64,000 nucleotides of DNA from Hypholoma sublateritium FD-334 SS-4. Lineage: Eukaryota > Basidiomycota > Agaricomycetes > Agaricales > Strophariaceae. A program made the position numbers and the translations under genes. This document shows positions 34,951-45,724 of the stretch, piece after piece (the stretch's first letter is position 1; each line of letters starts with the position of its first letter). The stretch is taken from NCBI GenBank assembly GCA_000827495.1, contig KN817521.1:124001-188000 (forward strand), written 5' to 3'. A model generated the notes under the pieces. That model had not been told where the DNA came from and did not search any database. It was given only the letters and a program-made list of their open reading frames with translations.

Positions 34951-36986
34951 TCATTTCATTCCAGCCGAGTTTGGGTACAAGCTCGGAAAGCTATGAAGCC
35001 TTCTATTGCTCAAAGGGCGGGCGGATGATGTCAAGAGGTTGCTGCCTGAGTGCTCTCGCCCTACGTTCAGCTGCATCTGGCCGAACTCTGCAGCAAGGTC
35101 ATAAGCAGTCGAGGAGCGGGGTGTATTGGAGAACGTCGAAATTGATTGCATGACTGGAAAAGGGGCACCAGGGTAGGGTACGGAGCTCTCTGTAACTTTG
35201 ATCATGGGCATGGCAGTACCTGCATTGGGCATTGGGGAGGTTATGGAGATGGTCGTACTAGGCTTGAACTTCTTGACACTGGGGACAAGCGTCCCTGTCG
35301 GATCCAGGAGCTTTTGCAGCGCGAACAAACACATGAAAGCGTCGTTTCCAGCATTGTGTAGTGTGCAGTGTGGAAGACTCAAAGATGTAGTCTGTATTCC
35401 CTGCTGCATTCTATCTGATCCCAGGGTGCCGGGCAGCGTAAAGGAATAAAGAAGGTTCTCGAATGAGAGGCTGGAACCAGACATGCGAGGGCGGTCACTC
35501 TGCGGGTCTTGCATAACTCCACGGAAGCCACCAGAATATAGAGAGCGTTCATAGGTCATGGTATCGATGACCAGCATGTTAAGCGGAAGCCCTAAGCAAG
35601 AAAGTGAATAGAAGATCGGTAGACATAGAAAATATGAAACGGGCCCTACTTATTTTCATCTCCTCAAATCGGACGAGACTACTTGATATATTGTGACCCA
35701 CGAGAACAAGTTGATTTAAGGTCGTTTCTGAATTTGGACTTGCCAGACTACTATTAACCAGTTCAACGCCGCCTCAGTCAGTACTATATCTCGAGGGGGA
35801 AGTCTCATGACACACCTGATCACGGCCTGGATAATCTGAGGCAGTTTCGTCTTAGGGACGAGCTGACTTTCGCCAAACTAAAGATTTGTGTTAGAAAGAT
35901 TGAAAGCCAACATGTCAGAAGCAAACGTACCGCATACTGGGAGAGACATCATGATCGGAGTATGCATCGTGTATGTATTACTTGTATAGATAGTGTGATA
36001 GACATACCTTCCAAGGTTGATTTGGAGTATATTTGTTGATAGCCTTATCGACATACTCAGCAACAACATAATGCCCTTTTCTAGTCGATAACACTCAGCC
36101 GCTAAATTTTGGAGAATCAGACGTATATATGCCCAACCTGTAATTGGTGTCCGGAAGTGGTGGCCATTGTCCCATCCTAGCACAATCCAAAAATGATGTA
36201 AACTTTGAATCCTAACAGTCTAGAAGGAACGTTCTACAACTCACGTTTCCAGATGAGCACATCGTACCGCCGCATATCCCCACTCCAGAGCACTTTTTTC
36301 ATTCCTTTCACTCAGCTCGAAAGAAATGGCCAAAAATGTCTTGTCTTTCCGGTCCCAGATTTCTTTGACTGTTCTAGGATCTCCAACCTTGACGCGAGCC
36401 TTGACTGCAGAAAGCATTACCGCAGGCAGAGTTGAGTGAAGTTTCTTATAGGACGGATAATCTGCCACATGACGAAGATGTCTAGTAGAAGTCTCGAATG
36501 GAGTAATCTGGAGAATATTAGGTGCTTGAGGGAGGGTCTCGCCGAATCTACTAGGGTGATGAGTGTCTGCACCATCGGATAGAGCACATCATCACAATTC
36601 ATCATGGGTAAAACTTACCTCGTCTTAATCATCTTAATAAAGGCACCAATAGAGTTCAGACGCGTAACAATATGTGCTCTCCCTGATATCGCATCTGTAA
36701 CTGTGATGACAGGCCACGAAAACGCGAGAAATTCTTCGAACGATTCGAACAAGTGTCCCCATGATCGGTCATACCTATAATAAAGATGATAGGTCAACTC
36801 TAGGACGCCCAATTCATTTAGTATAACACTCGCCAAGGGACATTTTGTATCTGGAAATAGCCAATATATGCAGAGTAAACCTGAAAAACAGCACTTCAGA
36901 TCGCGGATTTGAGCCATGAAAAGTGGACTCACAGAATGGAGGTCGTATTCCCAGCTCTTGGGGTCGACCAAGGTGAAGTCGCTCAT
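34951..36986 (-). CDS. Gfd2/YDR514C-like RNase H-fold (DEDDh-type) domain protein with altered catalytic residues
   Basis: Assembled from about nine exons. Recognisable blocks: YDRSWGHLFESFEEFLAFSW, LPAVMLSAVKARVKVGDP, TFLAISFELSERNEKS, ALEWGYAAVRCAHLET, WPPLPDTNYRKGHYVVAEYV, FGESQLVPKTKLPQIIQAVI, LVLVGHNISSSLVRFEEMKI, RLPLNMLVIDTMTYERSLYS and LPHCTLHNAGNDAFMCLFAL, then a Ser/Pro-rich tail. This order fits the Gfd2/YDR514C C-terminal domain, an RNase H-like fold related to DEDDh exonucleases. The late His/Asp block (HNAGNDA) is intact. The DxE position of motif I reads SFE, and the Asp expected after GHNI reads Ser, so catalysis is doubtful. One exon junction near 36770-36860 could not be phased, so an error, frameshift or unusual splice is possible there. 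Last exon is 34951-35592. Confidence 0.75.
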
Positions 36987-37773
36987 CGCTTACGGCGACG
37001 GTGGCAAGAGGGAAAAGCGACTGTAAGCTAACTTCAAGCTAATTGAGGGGCGGACAATGGGAAGCGGCGCTTACGATATAAATGGTAGGTACCATGCCGT
37101 ATCCCCCTCTTGTTACCGCTGGGTCTGGATTGTCCAATGGGATTCTCGTCCCTTCTTCACCAACGAGTCCGCCATCAGCTTCGCGTTTGCCTAGAAGTGA
37201 ACTCGACAGGAGTATATTATGCTTCCATTTACTATCACTGACTTTGCAAGGACTTTGGTTCATCAGCGATCCGCCTTCAGGACGTCAGTGACACACTGAC
37301 AGAAGTGTTGAATAATTTTGCAAAATGATTTTCCGCCGCTTTAAAACAGATCTCTAAAAATATGACACCATGACTCACAGCATACATGACGGATCCACGG
37401 CTACTGCAGGATATATTCATGCTAGACACGCTTGCAAGCTGGTTACCTGTTGGAGGACAGACGGGGGTGCAAGTACTAAACAAAGAAAATAAATCATCTG
37501 AGCTTGCTGAGCTCCAGAGATCAGAAGGGTCGGAGAGTAGCGAATATCTTCAGCACTCAAATGTACTTCAAGCAAATTGAATCAAAAGGTGCACAGATGC
37601 ATCAGCGGCAGCGGCAGCTAGTTTGGATGACAGATACGTATGAACCCTGGGTAGACGACTTTTATCCACATGCTTATTACCTGGTCATTTGGATTGTCAT
37701 ATCTAGGGATGAACCAATATATTCTCTTGTTTTGATAGCGCTTTGCCAGAGGACTTGACGGAGTACAAGACAG
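36987..37773. other. Intergenic region between two minus-strand genes
   Basis: Upstream flank of the Gfd2-like gene and 3' flank of delta-COP. Short ORFs on both strands have no recognisable features. Confidence 0.45.
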
Positions 37774-39685
37774 TTACACGACAAGGTATTCGTCGGCGGT
37801 AATAAATGCGTCGACGGAATATTCTGGTGCCTCGTCGCCGTTGATTTTATCGATAGATGCAACGGCCACACCGGCTAGGCTGCCTTGGGCGATGAAGGAA
37901 ACTTCGACCGGGAAGAAAGCACCGACGTCTACCCCTCCCACGTTAAATATGAGGGATCCGGTTTTGCTTTCATTCGAAGCCGAGACGACTGGGATGGACC
38001 AGGCGAGAGAGTGAGAGGACGGATCAAGAGACCAGTCGCCCGAGTGGGAAGAAACCGTAGGATATGAGCCGTCACTAGATAGCGTGAGCCCGTCTTCAGG
38101 TTCAACGGAATAAACAGCTCACGGAAGGGGTATAGAGATAACAACGTCGTAAAGGGTAATGTGCCCATTTTCGAGTTCGTATTCGATGCTAACTTCGCAT
38201 GTTCCATCATTTGAAGGCGACGGCCAACAATTTACTGAACAGAATCACGATCAAAAATAGTCACGTCGTCAGAGTACCAGGCAGACATACTTGACAAAGG
38301 GACATTGCTCTCGTCTGTGCCAGCATATCGCCACTTCAGCACAGCTAAACTCTGTCCAACGGGGAACGCTCTTGAGCTGTCTTTCAGTGCAACGACCCGT
38401 GGCTGTCCAGGTACGAATTTTGCAACATTGGGATGTTGTTTGAATTGAAGACCAGCGCCACCGAGCTCGGAGTCAGGTGTAGCAAGAGTTATTCGGAGAT
38501 GTGCATTGGCTGGATCCGTCACTTGCAAATTCATATCACCCTTAATCTCCATTGATTGAACACCGCCATCGCGAAGTAGGGAGAGAGAAATTGCTTCTTT
38601 GATGATGATGTGAACACTAGAAACAGGAGGATTTAACGATGAGAATATGTCAAAACGAGATTTGCAAATACCTCTCAGCCTCTACTTCGGGAAGGCTGCC
38701 CCTACCACTGACTTTTTGCACAGGTGGGTTATGGACCACAGAGGCTAGAGGGACTGGCTCCGAGTTGTTGGTGTAGTCCAGCACATCGCCACCTAATGCA
38801 TCCAATAGTTCTGCTTGCTTGGTCTTTTTCGAGCCAAGTTTCATACCACTGCCCTTGAAAGCGGGGCTGCGCGCTGGAGCTGTTGTATTAGTAAGGCGAG
38901 AGGTGGATGATGTGGGTATTTCTGGAGCTTCATAACGGGGGATAGAAGAATAGCCTGTAGGGCCTCCTCCAAGATAGCTGTTGCCCCCTCCTCCTGTGGT
39001 GCGTCGTTGCTGTTCTCGTCGCTGCATTTCGAGCTGTTTAGCGCGACGTTTAAGCTCTTCTTTGGCCTCCGCTTCTTTGTTCTAAGGATGACTAAAATTA
39101 ATTTATGTCTGTCAAAAAAGAGTGGACAAACCATACCCTTGCAATAATCTCCTGGATCTTCTCTTCATGACTCTCCATCTCTAGCACGCTGCGAACCTGC
39201 ATCAGGTTGACGTTCTCCCGATATCCCAGACTGACAATCTCGTCGAATGCGCCCAGGAGTTCGAAGGCGTTTTTGGAAATCTCTCGTTCATCCGCGCTGC
39301 GGCACATATCAGAAACGACACGAGCAAAAAGATGCAGCGTATCGATATCTTGCAAGATATTAGAAGCCTTGTTGGTAATCAGGAGAATATAGAGATCCTC
39401 CAGCGGCTGATACACATATCGGACTTCTGCCGTTTCAACAGAGGTATGTTGAGTATTTGTTGGGATGAGTTTAGGGAATGAGGCAAGGAGAGATTCGATT
39501 CGTGTTCGCGACATATCGCGAAATTGGCGAGAAATTACGGCTAAATGCAATACTTTAGATGAGTGCGTCCCTTCACAGATAACAGCGACCAACCTTTCCC
39601 GCCTTTCGTGCAAATTGAAGCTGCCAATACAACCTAGGAGACATAAATTCGAACATCAAATCAGTAACAAATAATAGCCTACCAT
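37774..39685 (-). CDS. RET2: Coatomer subunit delta (delta-COP)
   Basis: Subunit of the COPI coat that carries Golgi-to-ER retrograde vesicles. The start codon at 39685 is followed at once by an intron (only M, then VVLAASICTKGGKAV). Later blocks: ISRQFRDMSRTRIESLLASF, VRYVYQPLEDLYILLITNKA, SNILQDIDTLHLFARVVSDM (longin domain), a charged linker NKEAEAKEELKRRAKQLEMQ with a Gly/Ser-rich hinge, and the mu-homology domain VHIIIKEAISLSLLRDGGVQ, SMEIKGDMNLQVTDPANAHL, INCWPSPSNDGTCEVSIEYE, DPSSHSLAWSIPVVSASNES, PVEVSFIAQGSLAGVAVASI, and the end ITADEYLVV. About seven introns. All domains are in normal order and the ending is typical, so the gene looks intact. The delta-COP name is secure; RET2 is the yeast name. 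Confidence 0.93.
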
Positions 39686-40238
39686 TCTGTCTAGTAGTCT
39701 CTAGTTCAGTGGCGAATCTGTGCACCTGGGACTTCGTTACTTATATACTGCAAGCAAACTGCAAGCAGCAATGGCGACGGTGGATGGGGTCAAACGAAAG
39801 ATTCCAGTCAAATCCAGCTGTACGTGTCAATATTGACTTGTATCGTTCGTCACGTGCGACCAACGTCGCCCAGGTCCCTGTAAGTAGCAGTTTAGTATTT
39901 ACATCCATCGGGGCTCGCTATGCAAGCATTGCTCATGTAGAGAACGGCCACCGGTCTGTCCCACTGAATACTTTCTCAGATTTTCGGTTTGGACTGAAAT
40001 AAGCTTCGAATAATCTGGTACAAGTACAGGTTCGCCTTGGGTTCGGCGGCTTGAAGCGCCGGACACTAAGTATACTAGATGTGACTTACTTTAATTGCTA
40101 CTCTTAAACAGTCATGCAGTAACCATTCAACGTTCAACAACCATCCGACCGAAATTAGAATCGACCACATGTAAATACCCGCTATATAGTATGATACCGA
40201 ATACTTCAATCTGCCAGCACGTTAATGATTGCGAAGAA
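39686..40238. promoter_or_regulatory. delta-COP promoter and aldo-keto reductase 3' flank
   Basis: About 550 bp between two minus-strand genes. The ORF at 39709-40002 (+) lacks any motif and is probably chance. Confidence 0.4.
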
Positions 40239-42013
40239 TTAAATCCTTCCAAACAGGTCCAAGGTAGGCCTTCCGAACGTTGGCTTGGTGGTTCATATGA
40301 TAAATAAGTTCACCTTTTTATAAGCATCAAATTATCACATACCGCAGGTTCTGGGGCAGATTTAAGAATCTTCTCGATCTTATCCATGATTTCCGGTGTC
40401 ATTTTTGGTATGACTTCGAGTGCCTTGAGGTTCTCGACGACTTGCTCTGGCTTGGATGCTCCAAGAATGACAGTGGACGTATTGGGGTTTTTCGCTACCC
40501 ATGCCAAAGCCAATGCTGCCATGGTGGTCTGTAATTCTGTTTTGTACACTGATCAGAGAAATGAATGTCAGACACATACATAAGCACCTGAATACCTTGC
40601 TCAGCTAGATTCGTTAATTCCTTGACTTTGCGTATTTGTTCTGCTCCTTCAGGGGTTTTAAGGGCGTCAATTGTATCTTTGAACATCGAAGAATGGTGAG
40701 CGTAGCGACTGTCGTCCGGGATCCCTTCATTATACTTGGAGACAGGCAGAAGTTAATACAATGTCACGAGGTATAAATAAACATGTTTTGTACTTTTCCT
40801 GTCAATAAACCACCTGCTAAAGATGAGAATGTCGTGGTTCCCAACCCATACTTTTTGTATAGTCCACTGATTTATCTGTGAGATATGACACTCGAACTGT
40901 GTGTATCAAACTGACTGGTATTCTTTCTCCGGACGATCACGATGGAACATGCTTAAAAGAGTAGTCAGCTACTGTCGTTTAACGGAGATAATCCATGACA
41001 CTGACTGGTGTTTGCACTGTTCAGCAATGGGAGCGACGAGGTTTAGTTTATTAGCGACGTCTGAGGTGGCCGTAGACTTTAATGTCAAGTACTCTTAATG
41101 TCAGATATCCTGACATTGTTAACTCACGGTGTGCTTCTTCGATTTCCCTGGCGCTCCACTCCGAAGTAGCCCAATATAGAGCCTGAATCAAAGCACTGAG
41201 GATGCGATGCATCTTCTGTGTTTATTTCGACACTCTTACCCATCCCTTTTCGATAACATAGTTAAAGGCGCGAACGATTTCGTCCATCGGAACTTTTGAG
41301 GATATTAGATTTAGGACAACGATTGGGAACTATTTACTCACCATTGTGATCGGGGCGATGTGCGAAAATGATATCCACATAATCAAGTCCTAAGCGCGCA
41401 AGGGATTCTTGTGTTCCCTCTATGATACTTAAACTATTGTGAATATGTTGCCAACTATTACAAAGGGGCAGGACACATACTGTTTGCGGGAAAGGCCACC
41501 GTCGTTGGGACCATGTCTAATTCCCCAGAAAAGCTTCGTTGAAACAACTAGATCGGTCCGGCGGAGTCCCAGTTCTTTGATAACCCGTCCCCTGGATATC
41601 CAGACTTTTCAGATACGGAAATTTTCTGTGGAGCTTGAACATACATTTCTTCTTCGGACTTCCCATTGGCGTAGATTTCTGCGGTGTCAAACATATTGAT
41701 GCCATTCTCAAATGCTGCCAGAATTATCTCCTATAATTACCGGGAAGTCTATTGGGTCGACAATCAGACAGTAATCTATGACCATTTACAAACCTTCACA
41801 GGATCTCCAACAACAGTTCCTCCAAGAGTGAGCCCTAATAGAAAATGAAAGTGGAACATTATATCTAATCATCATTTCTTGGGACAACGTCAGGAACTCA
41901 CACCCTCCAAGAGAAAAGACAGGGACACGCAGTCCACTGGGCCCCAGTCGACGGAATGGCATGTTCTTGGGGTCGAATTCGCGCAGAACAGGCCATGATT
42001 GTAAGACGGACAT
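40239..42013 (-). CDS. Aldo-keto reductase, AKR6 / Kv-beta-like family
   Basis: NADPH-dependent aldo-keto reductase of the voltage-gated-potassium-channel beta-subunit type, widespread in fungi as soluble reductases. Blocks in order: MPFRRLGPSGLRVPVFSLGG, LTLGGTVVGDPVKEIILAAF, ENGINMFDTAEIYANGKSEE, RVIKELGLRRTDLVVSTKLF, WGIRHGPNDGGLSRKH, SLARLGLDYVDIIFAHRPDH, VPMDEIVRAFNYVIEKGW, ALYWATSEWSAREIEEAH, YGLGTTTFSSLAGGLLTGKY, TTMAALALAWVAKNPNTSTV and ILGASKPEQVVENLKALEVI. The catalytic tetrad is present: Asp and Tyr in FDTAEIY, Lys in STKLF, His in FAHRPD. The last exon, PTFGRPTLDLFGRI, comes after an intron with an AAG acceptor; reading through instead would end at 40310 without this typical tail. 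At least nine introns. Met18 (MPFRRLG) may be the true start. Substrate unknown. Confidence 0.9.
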
Positions 42014-42597
42014 GACTGGATGTTAGGACTTGGCTTCAGTGAGGGAATAGATATCCTTTGGCCCCAGCTGCTTATAAACATTATGTGCCGTTTGATTTGC
42101 ATAAATACACAGGCGGCACTGGGCGCGTGCCAACGAAAGATAGGCAAAAGATAGACTGAAGATCGACTTCGATAAGAAAGTCGGGCTCATTATTGCCTAT
42201 TGTTGCTCATTGCAACGTGTGAACCGGCTTAATCAGGACTGTATTACCACACGGTCTTGTCAGCCGCCGCAAGTCAGCTGATAGGAAAAGGCGCACTGTG
42301 GATGTCCGTAACGATAAGATTTCGATCAGGACATATATACATACGGCTTCACATGTAAGAAAGGATTATTTGCGGGCTTGCGCAAATACTGATTTGCTTA
42401 AACCCATACGTTGCTCGTACAAATTTAAATGGTTTCCTGGGACTCTATTTTTAGTGGAGTAAGTAATTCAGGGTGAAGCCAAATATTTACAAGTAACGAT
42501 GCCAAAGAAGGAATTAAATGCTTGATTGAACCTCACCTCGCGCCCATAACCTGCGGCTTCGAGTAAACTCCATCTCTATCTTTGAGGAAACAGTAAC
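42014..42597. other. Intergenic region between divergent genes
   Basis: Upstream regions of the aldo-keto reductase (minus) and the unassigned gene (plus). No feature recognised. Confidence 0.4.
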
Positions 42598-45312
42598 GAT
42601 GTTTGACGCTACTCTCAAATACCTGCCGCTCTTCATCCTTCCTAATCCAGTCAGTACAATCTCTCAAATCGACGTCAGGTAATGCCTGATCTGATGAACG
42701 CTGTTCGAACGCTACATATCTGTATCAAGAAATTCAAGGTCCCATCATCGGAAACGGATAATATATGCCGCATACATATGCGTAATAACGAAAATGGTAT
42801 GTACCTACCGATGTTACTACCGTCCATGCAAGTGCACCCAGAGGCCGGTCTCTACCCTTGTAATGATAATGGAACAGTCCTTTCTGAACTGGCTGAATCA
42901 TTTGACTTAGATATTGGATATATTCTCCCAAACCCCATCACTAACACAGGCTGCAAGACGTGTTTCCCTTCAGAAATAGCAACACGACCCAGTCATGGAT
43001 GTATTCACACACCTTGTTCAGAAATGTCGTTATCCAGCGTGAGTGAGGTCTTATTTGGGTCTGATTGCACTTTGCCATTTATCCAATTATTGTCTTCCTT
43101 CTTCAGGATTTCAGTTTTACTTCTACCCCATTCGATTTGTCGAGGAAGGATGATCCTCACCATGACACCCCCCAAATCCGTCGTGACAATTACAACAGCA
43201 GTATGACAGTAAGCCAGAATAGCCATCGATGATCATTGCGATCCTTATATCTTTTGAGGTGGATCCACAACCCATGGCATTGCTACGCTGGCAATTGACA
43301 AAGGTGAATCGGTCGTTTATCTAGTGATATTCGAAACGGCGACTCAAACACATTCTCAGGATATGGATATGGCTCCGGGTTGTCAAAGTGCCAAGGTATT
43401 GGATAGCAATGTAATATTCTGGAATGAAAATCTATGTCCTCATAATCTTTTAGAAATATGCCAACCATGCCGCAGTCACTTCTCCTGTGAGTCTCTTGAA
43501 GCTGTCCTGTCATAGACTGCCCCTTTACTGAAGGTGTTCTGAAATATTAGCAGCTGGGAAAACATATTGTTCATCTTTCAAGGAAAGACAACAAGGCAGC
43601 AGTCAGTTTTCTTCTTTTTGCCCAAGCAAGCTCGATTGAACGACGGTACATGGCTACAGGAGCATCAATTGGCCCCACTTTCACCTCGTTATACCAACTA
43701 CGCAAAGGGTAAAGAAGTGTTTGATATTCGAGAGCCCTTGAAGGGCATGAACAGCATGCTCCTTTCAAATTCCCATGAAACAATTCAATCATCAGACTAT
43801 ACATTGCCCCATCTTCGAGAGAAGCATTTAAGATGGGGACTCCCGGCCATGATTCGTGAGGTATCATATGAAACCCATGTCTTTAATTCTAAACTTGCAC
43901 TCAAACTTATTTTAGAATCCTCGCGCGCCGAAATCCTATACTATAGCAAATTTAGACTCTTCTTATACTTCAAAATTATTTAAAGCGGAACTCTCCCCCA
44001 TACTGGAAGACTCTAGGCATTTTTCAGAAATCCACGAAACCAAGCAAGAATCGATGCATATATCAGCCATTGACAGCTCGGGGTCGAGCTACGGGCAACT
44101 TCTGCCAGAAGGGGTGAGTTAACGTTTCACGATCTATGAGTTATTTAACGATCCATTTGCGACTGTACGTGATGCAGTAAGTCGACATAATGTGTTGTCA
44201 CAATCCGGAAATACCTATTCATTGTGACCGCTCAATGGCATAGATTGAAATTAGGGATCTTCTTCGGCCTTATAACAGCGCTGATCAAATCTTACAGGAA
44301 ACCAGTTTTTTCCAGAATCCAGGAATGACTGAACAAGATACCGACCAAGCAGACGTCTACTTCCGGGAGTTGGCCCAAGAATTTGGGGACTTTGGGGGTA
44401 CGTCGATTGCAAAGCTTGAATTTTACTTTGTGATGTTGCATGCAGCCAAAGCCAAATTCGAAGTCAAAAGGTGCTAATATCATTCGGGCAGAAACCGATT
44501 ATAACAATGATCATTTCCAGTCAATGGAAGAGTCTATCCTTGTGCCAGAGCTGATTTTGACAGCCCCCACTCCCGAGATGGACGGTTTCGTGGCAGAGGG
44601 ACTCCACCACGGGAGAAAAAGTATATTCAGCTATGGCAACTTAGATCTGTTTAAACAACAGGTACATCTGACATCGGAACCTTCGACTGGCCCTCTTGAT
44701 AATATTCATGGACGGACTATCCCTGTCCTGAAGCTCGAAGTTGGTTCAAGGCCGTCCAGAAAAAGTTTCCCTGAATACTCTGGAAAGGTACTGCTTAATC
44801 ACCCTAGGCTATCTTTGACTTCTGGGGCTCCGTCTGGGGCTACTGCAATTCGATGCCGAGTTCGAGACAAAACCGAGGATGAGACTCTGACCTCCTCCGC
44901 TTATACCAGGAACGGATACGCCGGAGTTTTGAAGTCCATCTCCAATAGCTGGCTTTGGAAGCGGCTTTTAACAACCAAGTCATCTTTATCTGGGGGCCCT
45001 CATACTGCTTGTACAATTGCCGCTGCTAGCGACCATCTGGCAGAACAGAATGGACTTACAATACTGCCTTCGTCTCAATGGTCCGAATATCACTCTGGTT
45101 CGCCGATGGAGGCACGTGTCATTGAAGAAGGAGAACACGCTGCTTCGAGGCTATTTGGTACCCCAAATACTGGAACGAAGAAGGAAAACCCTGGAGTCTG
45201 TTCTGATGACCGCAGAAACAGCACAGAGTCGAAAGTTGCCAAACAACCTCGACGACGCCCTCTTGGATTTTATCTTTGGGCCTCGAGGCGACACTCACAA
45301 GGCAGCAAATGA
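42598..45312 (+). CDS. Multi-exon protein of unknown function
   Basis: Likely one gene of many small exons ending in a long terminal exon (about 44440-45312). A possible start at 42598 gives MFDATLKYLPLFILPNPVST. Later coding-like pieces include LNDGTWLQEHQLAPLSPRYT, NYAKGKEVFDIREPLKGMNS and DYTLPHLREKHLRWGLPAMI (about 43630-43860), KLFKAELSPILEDSRHFSEI (about 43960-44030), IEIRDLLRPYNSADQILQET and TEQDTDQADVYFRELAQEFG (about 44240-44400), then SMEESILVPELILTAPTPEM onward. The protein is acidic, then Ser/Arg-rich with a basic C-terminus; no domain recognised. Not all exon phases could be reconciled, including the junction at about 44399-44446, so the gene may be mis-split here or partly decayed. 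The last exon is the most secure part. Confidence 0.45.
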
Positions 45313-45724
45313 ATCGAGGTGGATCGGTCAAATGTCTGGTTGAGCAGAGAGTAATACAAACCAGCTGCGGTCCGCAAGTCTGACAAGGCCTAGGTCGCGC
45401 TGCATCACTTTTTCTGGGTAGGAACGGGTGTCGTTGCGTTTAGGAAGTCGCCAGGAACAATTTTGGGAAACCTGTATACAGAATACATTGATTTTATACG
45501 AATGCGGATCATTTGCAGTAGACCGAATAAGGGTAAGCCTAAACCGAAGGATCCGGAGGCGGCGCGGGCGACGCCGACTCCAGTTGTTTGGGCACTGCAA
45601 AAAGTTGGTGTACCGTTCAATCGTTTCGTTCATCCTCATCCTGTCCGTTGTCCTGGGTTCACTCCGCGCTCTATTAAATCGCCCCAGAAAAAGTAAAGTT
45701 CACATTCTTCTCCCTCCCCCTATC
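45313..45724. other. Intergenic region with overlapping short ORFs on both strands
   Basis: Upstream of the NRAMP gene. On the minus strand, frame GTPTFCSAQTTGVGVARAA continues SGSFGLGLPLFG and, across a possible 50-nt intron, FPKIVPGDFLNATTPVPT to a stop at 45405. It has no ATG I can place. A plus ORF crosses the same bases (45463-45696). One may be a small gene. Neither can be assigned. Confidence 0.3.
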
